In this document: one piece after another, positions 1 to 64,000 of the stretch | Position numbering within the stretch: the first letter of the stretch is position 1 | Layout: every line of letters begins with the position of its first letter | Assembly: GCA_947359465.1 (NCBI GenBank) | Contig: OX375873.1 | Span: 96,041,978 to 96,105,977, forward strand | DNA length: 64,000 bases | Reading direction: 5' to 3' | Source of the DNA: Metellina segmentata | Taxonomy: Eukaryota > Arthropoda > Arachnida > Araneae > Tetragnathidae | Position numbers and translations under genes: made by a program | The notes under the pieces: generated by a model | Databases searched by the model: none | What the model was told of the DNA's origin: nothing | The model's input: the letters and a program-made list of their open reading frames with translations, nothing else

Positions 1-240
1 ACTAACAGAAGATGAATGACCTCACTCTAATCCTATTAAAATAGAGGAAATTGCTGTTGAAAGAAAAAAGACTATTGTAACAACATTGAGTTGTAATGCG
101 GACGTGAATTCATGGATTACCGGATATTTCTCAAGGTACCACAAGATTTTAAGAATGGTTGCTTGGATGCAGAGATTTATTTAGAATGCAAAACTGAGAA
201 AAAATGAAAGGGTGAGTGGAGAATTGAAGGTATCTGAACT
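1..240 (+). pseudogene. BEL/Pao pol fragment upstream of integrase
   Basis: Read on the plus strand, about bases 40-240 encode the pol linker that precedes the integrase in BEL/Pao LTR retrotransposons, with a recognisable SWITGYFSRYHKILRMVAW stretch. An in-frame stop follows it around 184. The reading resumes after a foreign insertion (241-447) and continues into the integrase. The left part of the element lies outside the window. The copy is dead. The assignment rests on remembered family resemblance. Confidence 0.6.
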
Positions 241-447
241 TACTGGGATTTAAGGAAAAACTACTACTTTAATAGGGTAATAGACAGTTAGAACGCGTTG
301 CCAGAAAATATAGTTAATTCAAAGGGAGTGTACGAATTTAAGACACAATTGGATAGTCAGTGGGAATTGGGGAATTCATAAACAAAGGACCAGCCTTGTT
401 CGGCTTGAGCCTGTAGCTGGTCGTCAATATTTGTATTTGTATTTGTA
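241..447 (+). mobile_element. Nested LINE 3' end with TATTTG tail
   Basis: About 205 bases interrupt the BEL/Pao pol reading. They translate, with stops, to a typical LINE ORF2 C-terminus (RVIDS, then NALPENIVNSKGVYEFKTQL) and end in a (TATTTG)n-like tail at 427-446. A 5-base direct repeat TACTG (241-245 and 446-450) may be the target-site duplication. This is a 5'-truncated non-LTR insertion and so is younger than the BEL/Pao copy. Confidence 0.6.
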
Positions 448-1849
448 CTGCCGCAGAAATGGTTCTTGTTAGATTAGTACAGCAAGAGGCATTTACTTCT
501 GAAGATCTTAAAAAATTGAAGTCCATTTGCATATCTAAAGATGAAGAAGGTCTATTGCGAGTCAAGACAAAGTTGACGGAAAGAAAAGACCTATAAAATT
601 TTATATACCCAATATTGCTTCCAGGAAATCATAAGCTTGTTGAGTACTTGATTACTGATATACATGTAAGGATGTCTCATGCTGGCGTGCACGTTTTAAT
701 GGAAAAACTAAGAGAAACGTTTTGGATAGTTAAAACTAGAAAGACAATCCGTAGAATCCTGTCACGCTGTCTCAGATGTAAAAGACACGAAGCTAAAAGA
801 ATGCAGAGCATTCCCATTGCATTACCTAAGAATAGAGTCACAGACGCCTCGCCATTTGAGGTTACCGCAGTAGATTTGGCGGGACCGCTAATGTTGAGAG
901 ATCGGAAGTATTGGGTCATCCTTTTTACCTGTTCAGTATACAGGACCGTCCATTTAGAACTCATAGTGTCGCTGACAACCCAAAGTTTTTTGCTCGGACT
1001 CCGTAGATTCATTGCAAGAAGAGGAAGATCGAAAACCATTTACAGTGATAATGGGAGTAATATTGTAGGGGCTGATAATTTCTTCCGGACTCTCAACTGG
1101 GAGGTCATTGAAGCTGAAGCAGCTACACGCAGAATTCAATGGATCTTTAATCCTCCAGCCACCTCTTGGTGGGGAGGATTTTGAGAACGAATGATTCAGA
1201 TGCTGAAGAGGAGCTGTTACGTCGAGTTTTAGGACAATCTTCACTTAATTATGAACAGCTTGTGAGTGTATTGTGCGACTGTGAGGCAGTTATAAATTCC
1301 ATACCCCTCACTTACGTTTCCGCGGACTCAGACGATCTCATTACATTGACTCCGGCGATGTTTCTGAGTGGGACTACAGAGATTGGAGTGCCTGATTTGG
1401 ATGAGCTTGACAAAGTAAATCTCAAGAAAAGGCACAGACACCAACAAAAGTTAAGAGATATACTAAGGAAAAGATTTAGAAGTGAGTATCTCAGTCAACT
1501 TGTTCAAGGATCAAATGAAGTTGATGGACGCCGCAACATTAAAGTTGGGGATGTTGTGCTCGTCGAAAATGACGGAAAACGCAGGATCTTCTGGCCTATG
1601 GGTAAAGTAGTGGAAGTGTATCCAGGTAGAGACGGAGACATTAGAGTGGATCGAGTGAAGACATCTTCGGGTGAGACGGTTCGCTCTATTCAGAGAATTT
1701 TCCCTTTGGAGATATCTTCTTCAAGCGAATCCAGTGTTGAAGAAAGCAAGGTTCCAGCAATGGACAAAGGGACTGTTATCACCAGAAGTCTGTCAAAGAA
1801 GAATTGTCAAAGCTCCTTCCAGATTTTTCGATTGAACTATTCATATTGA
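448..1849 (+). pseudogene. BEL/Pao retrotransposon integrase, decayed
   Basis: This is the integrase end of a BEL/Pao pol polyprotein. In the reading from 615 to 1184 the HHCC zinc module is visible (H17, H22, C52, C55), then the first catalytic Asp (D87 in AVDLAGPL) and the second (D145 in YSDNGSN). The reading hits TGA at 1182-1184, exactly where the family has the Trp before the catalytic Glu. The Glu codon (GAA, 1185-1187) directly follows. A frameshift near 1215-1225 moves the rest into the frame of 1166-1849, which carries the LTPAMFL region and the DUF5641-like C-terminal domain (KVGDVVLVEND). Another stop lies at about 594. The copy is inactive. Confidence 0.85.
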
Positions 1850-1919
1850 ACTGATTTTGAACTTGATTATTGCCTGACTGTCTGAATGTGTTTGTTTTGA
1901 TTCGTTTTGTTAACTTTAA

Positions 1920-2160
1920 ATCAAAAGGTGGGAGAATGGAAAGATGCACGCGCATCTAATTAATCTAGTCAATTATCATTTTATTATTTGTAGTTGTCAG
2001 GATGGCAACGCTGTTGTAGTTTCAACGAAATGAAATGGCTTTATTAAACAATTCTTGGAATAACAAATTTCTTGTTGTTATTAGGAGAAAGGAGAACGTG
2101 TAGTTCTTGCGAATCTCAATGTTAATTTAACAGATAAAAATCTATCCTTACAAACTTTTG
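1920..2160 (+). repeat. Possible polypurine tract and 3' LTR of BEL/Pao
   Basis: A purine run AAAAGGTGGGAGAATGG at 1922-1938 follows the pol stop and resembles the polypurine tract of BEL/Pao elements. A 3' LTR would start just after it. No second LTR copy is in the window, so its end (about 2150) is a guess. Confidence 0.35.
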
Positions 2161-2217
2161 CTTTGTTAGGGTATTGATGTTAAAGCCCAGTGTGTTTCTT
2201 TACCACTCATGATTTTT

Positions 2218-2250
2218 TTAAAATTAACGTCATACTAGAACAAAACACAA
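2218..2250 (+). repeat. Fragment of GTACTAGAGCAACACAA repeat family
   Basis: AACGTCATACTAGAACAAAA resembles the first 20 bases of the family seen better at 35516, 44396, 33225 (reverse) and 25650 (reverse). Only about 30 bases are left here. Confidence 0.3.
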
Positions 2251-2593
2251 CGATTTACCATTCATGAAAAAAACAAGTTAAAATTATTATTTGCTACAGA
2301 GTTTTAGGGCCTTTAAAGAAATGTCGCCTTAGGGTACGCTCACTTTTGGAAGTCACAGTATATGTCAGAAAGTTATGAATCAGAGAGGAAAGGTATTTTT
2401 GCTGTACAATTTTATTAATTTTTTGTAGCAGACGATAAGGTTGTATGAAGGTCAATTTCTTCAATCGTATAGGAAGATCTATGTATAATCGTAATCGAAT
2501 AATTTTTTCTTACGCCTGCGGCTACAAAGGTTAATGGTGAAGTGCAAGTTCGAATAACGAAAGAGTGAGCAGAAAGGAGAGGAGTAATAAACC

Positions 2594-32235
<29,642 letters not shown>

Positions 32236-32570
32236 TTATTTGTTCCTGTACATAAGATTATTTACTGAAAAATCAAAACCATGTAGCAGAAATTAGGAGC
32301 TTTTATTGTTGACAGTTTTAGTTTAGGCTGAAGAAAACCAAAACTGTTATTAGCTTTATATATTATGTGGTGTTTTGTTGGCATAGATGTCCATTTTGTA
32401 TTAATTTATTATCATCTTTAGAACAATATATAACAACTTAAATGCATCTTCGCTACTTGACCGTTATTTTTTAAACACTGCAGCATGAGCTCATTTTTTA
32501 CCCTTATATATGTTGACGCATATATTTAATATTAAGATCCTCTTGTACATTGGAGAAAATTTTATACTGT

Positions 32571-32576
32571 AATAAA
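32571..32576 (+). terminator. SUCLA2 poly(A) signal
   Basis: AATAAA, 336 bases after the stop, followed by a GT/T-rich stretch (GTGTTTCATC, TTCCTTTGTT). Cleavage would fall near 32590-32600. Confidence 0.7.
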
Positions 32577-33224
32577 GTGTTTCATCAAATGCTTAAGTCA
32601 TTCCTTTGTTATACGACTGCAGTTACATTAATACTACATAACTAAATTTTCCATTGTTTTAAGGTTTAAAAAGATATTTAATTACTATTTAAAAAAACAG
32701 TATTAATCTCGTTTTGTTTTCCATGTTCTTTATGTATTTTGTTTTAAAGCGCACACAAAATAGTTTTATTCTATATTTAAAAAAAGTTTTTTAAATATTA
32801 AGATTCTTCCCATAACACAATTTGTATATTTTTAAATCTAACAAACAGTGACTCACGAAATTGAGTATACACCGAAAAGATAAGATCTTTAAAAGTTATA
32901 TGCTAGTGTAAGGCTTTAAATTTATATTTTACAGGAATGGTTACATAACAGTCAAGAACACATTAAGCTAAAAAAAACAATTCACTAATACTTGTAAAAA
33001 TAGGTTTTAAATGTCAAAAAAAATATTTACGAAATACTGTGTCGCAAAATTGAATACACATCCAGACAATTTCACCCAGAAATATTTAAAATATAAAATA
33101 TTGTTTCGCATGTAGAACAAATATTAAGCAGAGCCACTGAATTGAGAATTTTTCTTCCAATATATTTGTCTATAGAATCATTTCGTCATCTCATTGATTA
33201 AAAATTACTTGGTGTTGTCCTCAA

Positions 33225-33297
33225 ATCTTTTGCTTTCGGATTGATCCTGGACTGTAGACAATAGCCTATTGTGTTGCTCTAGTACAACGTTAATGAA
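33225..33297 (-). repeat. GTACTAGAGCAACACAA repeat family, 5' fragment
   Basis: The reverse complement reads AACGTTGTACTAGAGCAACA, matching the start of the copy at 35520. Confidence 0.6.
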
Positions 33298-33587
33298 AAT
33301 ACCTACAATAATTGGTTATATATGCTCTCAGCAATTTTTTAAGACAAGTTTTCTAGCCCATAGAGGTCCTGATATTATGGTGGGGTGTATAGTTAAGATT
33401 AGTAAAGATAAGCTTTACAACTATTTTTGTGTGTGCTCTGAACCTTCTCTCTCTCTGGAGAAATTATATAAAAACCCAAAAATGTGACTTCAAATTTTTT
33501 TTTCTCCAAGCAATTTTTTGTAATTGTTTTGTTCAATAGAATTGAATACATTATTTTTCCATGGTTTCATTAGTACAAATTATTTTT

Positions 33588-33662
33588 AACCTCTCCACAG
33601 CCAGCATACCACCACTGAAACTACATGATTAGGAGTGGGTATGGTGGGCTGTGGAAGCGGTT
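33588..33662. repeat. Imperfect 75-bp hairpin
   Basis: AACCTCTCCACAGCCAGCAT at 33588 pairs with the complement of 33637-33662 (GGTATGGTGGGCTGTGG, then AAGCGGTT) around a loop of about 26 bases. Two or three mismatches and bulges are present. It could be a small palindromic MITE or a structured RNA; nothing else supports either. Confidence 0.5.
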
Positions 33663-35320
33663 CAATTTTAGGATTCTGCTAAACATTGGCCATCATTACT
33701 ACCAAAACCAAATCATTGATTTTTTTTAGTGCTCAAAATTAGGGTTTAGTCAAATTTTTGTGTATAGGGTTGAAGTGTCAAAACACTGAAAGTGATCCGA
33801 AAAATCATTTTTCATAAAATTATTTTTTAAACTACCTTTTTAGTTTTCACAATTTACTTTGGTACCTCACCAGCCAGCTCCATTTACTTTAGATGAAATA
33901 CATATGCTTGCTTCACCATCCATTTCACATACATCACACTATAGTTTTAGTAAAGACAAGGCAAGAGAGTGAAATAATTAACAAAAGTCTATTTGTAATA
34001 ATTTAAGTTTATTCCTGTAATGACAAACTTGGGAAACTGGTTGCATAAATACTCTATTTTTGTTTGCTACAGGAATGCACTGAATTATTCCATATTTCAT
34101 CATGCAAGGCTAATCATTGATATGACATTCATGATCAATTCCTTGGTTCAAGCAAATACTTTTTCTCGAAAATTCCATTCTGCATGTGAAATAACGAGTG
34201 GTTTTAAAGTTAAAGGTCCAGTGTAGATGAAACAAAGTTGATAAATTACAATTTTTCCAAGGTCATTTTTAGTGTTGAGATTTTTAACGAATGTTTGAGA
34301 TAGCAAAGTCGCATAAGAATATCTTCAACTCATAAAGTAAACTCTTGATTTTATGTCATTTAAGACAAACTTCCAAAAGTTTAAGCTATTAAATATCCTA
34401 ACCCTGACATTTTCTAAGCTCAACAAAATTTTTATTTTTAATTCACTTTACTCCAATTAGTTTAGTTTTAAATGAATTTAGAGATCCAGATCTATATGGA
34501 ATCTACGTACCTATTTAGAATGCTTGGAGATTTCAAATGGTTTTTAGCCCTCTGCACACCTAGGACAGGAGGGAGTTAATACACAGTCTATGTTACCCAG
34601 TGTTCTAAATAAATGCTAAATTTCATGTGGATTGGTCAAATTCTGTAGATTTTTAGAGAACTCTGCTGCAGTAAGTTCTTCTCTTTATGCAACCAGAAAT
34701 TATTACTCTTGTGATAATTTCTCACAAAAGGTTCACTTTTGAAATGTGTTTGTAATCTAGTCAAATCTATTTGCAATCTGGTAATGTTTAAAATTGGATT
34801 TAAAAATACAATTTATAAAATGTTTGTCCAAGTAGACAATATTTTAGTCCAACATTTTGGTTTGAGCCACGACTACCTGTAAAAATCTCATTGCATAACA
34901 TTTATCTTATCTCGAGATATTTTTATTCCTCTCTTTTGTGTACAATTGGAAAATTTTCTTTAATATGTTGGAATTGTCATTGCCAATTCTCTTATTGTAG
35001 GAAATTCATATTTTATAATATAAAATGGTTATTAAAATTTTTATTCATTATTTTGTTTTATTCTCTATCAACTGCTTCATACTAAATTAGCACATTTAAC
35101 TGATTCATTTAAATATGGGGTTCTAAAGTAAACACATGGAGGAGTACTATTACTTTATGCTTCAGTTAATTTTTTTTTTAATTTTAAAAGATTAGTTTCT
35201 GAAATAGTTAGATTAGTTTTTTAATAAATATTTGTAAATTTTTTTAAAAGAAAGCATTTTTTAATAAGATTTCAACCAGTTATGAATTGGAAAAATATTT
35301 TAATACAAAAGTGGTTAGAA

Positions 35321-35475
35321 CCTTAATCTTTAGACTATGGCAGGTACAGCAGTTATACCTTGATCCTGCCAAGAAAGAATTTAGACTACAGCTAGTACAG
35401 CAGTTGAACCTTGACAGTTATAGGAATTGTGTCAGTTATATCTATAGCTCTGTAGTCAAAAGGTTATATCTTAAA
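35321..35475 (+). repeat. Dispersed repeat with GTACAGCAGTTG double unit
   Basis: Two diverged units of about 50 bases begin TAGACTATGGCAGGTACAGC and TAGACTACAGCTAGTACAGC, followed by GTTATATCTATAG and GTAGTCAAAAGGTTA. The same arrangement recurs at 60714-60855 in the same orientation. Confidence 0.75.
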
Positions 35476-35515
35476 ACTGTTAGAGGCAAGTTAAAATGGA
35501 ATATTTTTAGGTAAT

Positions 35516-35690
35516 GGTAATTTTAGTTAACGTCGTACTAGAGCAACACAACGGGCTATTGACGACGGTCCGGGATCAGTCCCTTAAGGGAGAGATCCGA
35601 GGACAACACCTCGTAATTTTGAACCACGGTCAGATGACGAAGCAACACCTGAGCTGGCACCCCACTCTCCAAACTTTCACGCGAATATTT
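35516..35690 (+). repeat. GTACTAGAGCAACACAA repeat family, longest copy
   Basis: Reads AACGTCGTACTAGAGCAACA, then GGTCCGGGATCAGTCCCT, TTTTGAACCACGGTCAGATG and GGCACCCCACTCTCCAAAC. Four other copies or fragments are in the window, in both orientations. SINE or LINE-tail nature is likely but no Pol III box or poly-A tail is evident. Confidence 0.7.
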
Positions 35691-36310
35691 TTAGGATTAA
35701 ATTTTCAAAAGTACATCCTTAATTTTTTCCCTCGGTGAAAACAGATTTTTATTTCCCTTAACTTAGTATGAAATCTGGAAGCAGTGTTTTGCATCAAGAG
35801 CTTATAAGGTGAATGTATCTTTACTGATGTTCATAAAGCTTTTAATAAGGCACTCATATTTCGATTGTCAATTTTTTTTTCCAGGTATTTTACACTGAAA
35901 TATTTCTTAGCATTTATCAATGAGCCATGATTTCACCCTTCATGTTTTACTGAGCACAGGTTTTCAATCTAAGATATCTAAAATGTATACTACTCATAGA
36001 CAATTATTAAAGTAGTTCATGAATTAAAACTGTCAGAAAGGGGATGTACATGTTTATATTAAAGAGGATTATGCAACTAAATAAATAGCAAGTCGGCTCA
36101 TACTAATGGTCAAAGTTAATATTAGCATTTTTGTATTAAAATTGACAAAATTTCTACAAAATGCTTGTTCTGAAACTCATAACTTTTGCTCTAAATTGTC
36201 AAAATAACTACTATCAATCACACCTTAGCAGTTAACACCCACATCACAGAAAAAGTCATGACAGATGAGAATACAATATCCAGAATAATTGGATTTATAT
36301 CACAAGGGAT

Positions 36311-37028
36311 CAGGGTTCCCACGTGTGCTTAGAAAGTGCTTATTTTGACCTTCCATGTCTAAGGGCCCTTAGAAGTGCTAATTTTTCCTCACTAGTCCTT
36401 AGAAAGTGCTTATTTTCCTTTGAAAACAAAATTCAGTTTTCAAATGACTATTTTTCCACAATATTTCCTACCTCTTTTTAGCGGCTGATCGGCAATAAAA
36501 CTGCTTACAAGTTTGTACTGTACGGTTTTGGTGATGATTCGGGAACTGGCTTGCTTGAATTGCAACCCTTGATACACAATATACAAATCATCGATCGATT
36601 ATTGACGAGCACTTGAAAACTTGATACAAAAACTTGAAAATCGGTCCGTTTTCGACTTGTGAGTGGCTTTTGCAATGCACAAAATAGTTGCCCTGATAGA
36701 GGAAACTAGAATACAATCATCAAATGTTAATTTTGTTTTATTCAGTTACCCGCAAATGCAATGTTTTAAAAATTTATTATGACTATGGGAAAGTGTATTT
36801 TTAAGTTTGTAGGTGAATCGAAAATATAAAGATAATTTATTTTAATTGATTCTGCTAACTGAGTGGAAACCCGATGTGTTGCAAGTTTCTTTAATGTAGT
36901 TTTTTAATGCATCTAATTCTTTGTAAAAATTATCCCAGAAAAAAAAATTGAACATTTTCAGAGGTTTTAAAACAATTGGTTATCAGTTCAAAAAAAAAAA
37001 AAAAACCACTTGATTAAAAAAAACATTG
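36311..37028 (+). mobile_element. Partial copy of the CAGGGTTCCCAC hAT-like element
   Basis: Collinear with 24589 to about 25340 (CAGGGTTCCCAC start, CTTAGAAAGTGCTTATTTTG, CGGCTGATCGGC, start-like ATG at 36785) and then breaks off after AAAAAAAACATTG. Only the 5' 0.7 kb is present. Confidence 0.85.
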
Positions 37029-38029
37029 TGCCCCTTATGAGTAATATGCATTAAAAATTCTAAATTGGAATCAGAATGAAAAATGTATTTTCAATGCAGT
37101 AATTTAAATGTATAATTAATTTAACAAAATGCAACAAAGTATTCAACACCCGAAACATATTCAGTCGAGCAAATGATTCGCGAAAACAGACAAAAAAATT
37201 GATTATTACTGTATTAATTGTAAATAAGCTACGTTTACAATACAAATTTAATAAATTAAAGTTAATATGTCTAAAAAATTGTACTGTCAAGAGAACTAAT
37301 GTGTTTTCTAAATTGCAAGGCTTTATTTTTATTTTAGTAATTTGACAATGCAAATGGGAAAAATAGTACCGATGTTTTTAGATACAACTATTTTACTCAA
37401 ATTATTTACTGGTGTAGAAACAACTCCAGTGGATATTTTATGGTAACAGGAGTCCAGGATGTTCTAGTGTTAAATATTTCAGTTTACTGTTAATCCTCTA
37501 GATATTTTCAGATTTTCCACCATAAAAATCCAATCTAATTCTAGATATTTTCAATACTAAGATTTTTAATGTCAATCACTCTCAAGCTATGAAAAACGGC
37601 ATTTAAAATTTGATTCACCACCATAGAAATTCATTATATTTACCTCATTACAGAAAAAAAAATGTGAAATACTGTAAAATCTTTTACAGTCTTTATCCAA
37701 TTATTAATACTATCTAGCCTGGCAAATGTATATATTGTTCTTAGGTCGAATCAACTAATTTCTTAGTACGGCATTACCAAAAATCTTCAGAAGAAAAAAA
37801 ATTACCCATTCCTCTTTATTAAGACTTGTGAGTGTTCACAAAGCTTTTTATTTGCCCTATACAAGTAATTAACAATGAGTCAACAGAATGTATGAAAGAT
37901 TAGAATCTGAAAATTAACAAAAATGCTATAAAATAACGAAACACTTCCAATAAAAATATGTGGGGTAGTTAAAAATTGAAAACAATAACGATTCTGCTAA
38001 CAAATGTTTTTAAACATAAGTATTTCTTT

Positions 38030-38035
38030 TTTATT
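38030..38035 (-). terminator. Candidate PSMD1 poly(A) signal
   Basis: TTTATT on the plus strand is AATAAA on the minus strand, about 306 bases after the PSMD1 stop. A second one lies at 37815-37820. The choice between them is not decided by the sequence. Confidence 0.45.
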
Positions 38036-38340
38036 AGTCAATGATGATTAGTAGAGCATTTTATAAAAAAATGTCTTTGAAAGTCATTTTTAGAAAAGCC
38101 CTAGAAATAATATAGTAAGTATATACAAGTGTACATGTAATATTTACGTTGGTTATAAAAGGTATTTATCTCTCATACTACACTTAAATGTTAGTGTATA
38201 ATAACAGATCAAATGTCAAATTCCTTTTTTAAAAAAATGGAAATAATTCATTCTTTAGATGAAAAACAAATTTAATGCATCCTTTAAAAAAATGTTCAAG
38301 TTAAAGATGATAGATAAATAGTCTCTATACAAATAACACA

Positions 38341-62587
<24,247 letters not shown>

Positions 62588-64000
62588 CTAAATAGAGCAT
62601 TTAAATATAATCTTAGCTTAGCAGTGCAAACTAAAAGATCACTAAGAAAGACTGGACGATCAAAAAACATGATCAAGTTCTAAAATGACTTTAAATTCCT
62701 TGATGAAAGCAGTTTTATGATTTCAAAATAATCGTAATATTCCAACCCTTACAATAGCAATGGAAAAAAACTGGAGAAAAAATACAAAAAATTTTAATTA
62801 TCAACTTTTAACACCTGACCTACATTATCATACTATTCATCAAAATCAAATGTAAATATATGTAAAAAATTCTACAAAAATATAATTGCAAACAAAAAAT
62901 ATTAATTTAATGCAAAAAGAAACATTATTAGTTACACAAATTTCAAATTGTGACCATAATTTGTATCGCTAGCCTCACGGCGACAAGACACTGCAGACAC
63001 GAAAAAAAACGGTGGTTGTGATTTTCACTGTGTTTAAAGATTACGACACAGGGTTCTTTATTCGAATTACAATTTTGGAGAATACAATTTATTTGATTCT
63101 CAAAAGCACTCGTAATCGTGCATCTCTAAATAGCACAAACGATAATAGTGGCCGTTTAAAATATCAAAATTTCCCTGATCGTTCGGGAATTTAAAAGGTT
63201 CCGTGAGAATTCCCCCAATTCTGTTACCACCCTATTCAACTTGATTTAAATTATTGTCAACATTACTTTAAATGTCTTTGAGTACTCCAAATTTAATACG
63301 ATATGAATTGGGATGATTGTTTTGGGGTTTTATAGCACAGGCATCATAGTTGTCTAAGCTGCACCAAACAAAAGAGACAATTTTAAGTAAAAATTGCCAT
63401 GAAAGGGAGAAAAAGGATTGGGATATAGAATAATGAGATGAAAAAGAAAAAATTGCTTAGGTGTATCCAGGAAAGTATGACCACCAATGTTTACTAAAAA
63501 CAGTAAACTCCTAGGGGGAAAGAAAATATCAGAGTACATCGGGTCTGTAGAGCTAAAACACACCTAAAAATGTGCCCCAAGGTAGAACTGAACGTAAGAA
63601 ACAAATTTATAGCCCATATAAATCAAACTTGAACTTCCATTGCAGCCTCTGCACCTTGTAACTAAACAATGTAACATTTCCTGTAAATTGTGCTTTAATC
63701 TTTGTTTTCAAATAACCTTCAATTTCTTTACTTAACAGCTTTTTCATTTTGCCTAAAACTGTGTTCGTAAAAAGTATAAATAGTGACATTTTACAGCACA
63801 CATCCTACTGTACATTTGAAAAGGTTAATAAATAATTGAAAAATAAGAAATTTGCAAAACATCACAAATAACGTTTCAAAGATTTTACAACCAAAGTGAC
63901 AAAAGTTAAAGTTGTGTTTCAAAATTTCTTGAAATTCAAAACCAACAAGAAATAGCTCATGGTTGAATTTATTGTGATAATATATGTGTTTCTTTGACAG
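62588..64000 (-). other. Upstream PSMD1 intron / 5' flank
   Basis: I could not identify the start-codon exon here. 62955-63240 is less AT-rich and contains AATCGTGCATCTCTA (63112-63126), which reversed looks like a hAT terminus. 63310-63600 is a tail-family repeat. The rest is AT-rich. Confidence 0.5.
63310..63600 (-). repeat. LINE/SINE tail family copy
   Basis: Opens TTTGGGGTTTTATAGCACAG, continues GCTGCACCAAACAAAAGAGA and ends near CACCTAAAAATGTGCCCCAA. The order matches 58925-59075 and 49900-50095. Confidence 0.55.

Larger units (their letters stand above)
32577..38340. other. Intergenic region between SUCLA2 and PSMD1 3' ends
   Basis: 5.8 kb with no host gene seen. It holds repeat pieces at 33225, 33588, 35321, 35516 and 36311. 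The rest (32600-33220, 33670-35320, 35700-36300, 37030-38030) is AT-rich and unassigned. Confidence 0.75.

Overview
The window is eukaryotic, AT-rich and intron-rich, with GT-AG introns and many decayed transposable elements. The mobile-element content (BEL/Pao, a Jockey-type LINE with an arthropod-style gag, DUF4817-type and HTH-type mariners, Tigger, hAT, a THAP-domain element and tRNA-headed SINEs) points to an arthropod. A chelicerate such as a spider is plausible, but that is inference.

Two host genes are present and they are convergent. SUCLA2 (ADP-forming succinyl-CoA ligase beta subunit, a mitochondrial TCA-cycle enzyme) lies on the plus strand. Its 11 coding exons run from 2594 to 32235 and splice in frame to 440 residues, from the ATG to the stop. 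PSMD1/Rpn2 (scaffold subunit of the 26S proteasome regulatory particle) lies on the minus strand. Its 21 coding exons run from 62587 down to 38341 and splice in frame to 977 residues. Only the first exon, holding the first few codons, was not found.

Layout: 1-2160 is a decayed BEL/Pao retrotransposon with a LINE tail nested in it. 2594-32576 is SUCLA2; its introns 3, 4, 8 and 9 hold most of the mobile DNA. 32577-38340 is intergenic and holds repeats only. 38341-62587 is PSMD1; its 5.9 kb intron holds a THAP-type element, a nested solo LTR, an internally deleted mariner and a small hAT MITE. 62588-64000 is upstream of the seen PSMD1 exons and holds a LINE-tail-like repeat.

The most unusual object is a 3.6 kb DNA transposon with roughly 600 bp terminal inverted repeats (6184-9779). 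It carries a decayed minus-strand protein of a family I recognise only by its motifs. Several insertions can be dated relative to each other from exact target-site duplications: SINE in hAT, SINE in MITE, LTR in THAP element, Tigger in hAT-like element.

The two host genes have no evident functional link. Coordinates of host exons were worked out by hand from reading frame and splice sites, with family similarity recalled from memory. No database search was run.
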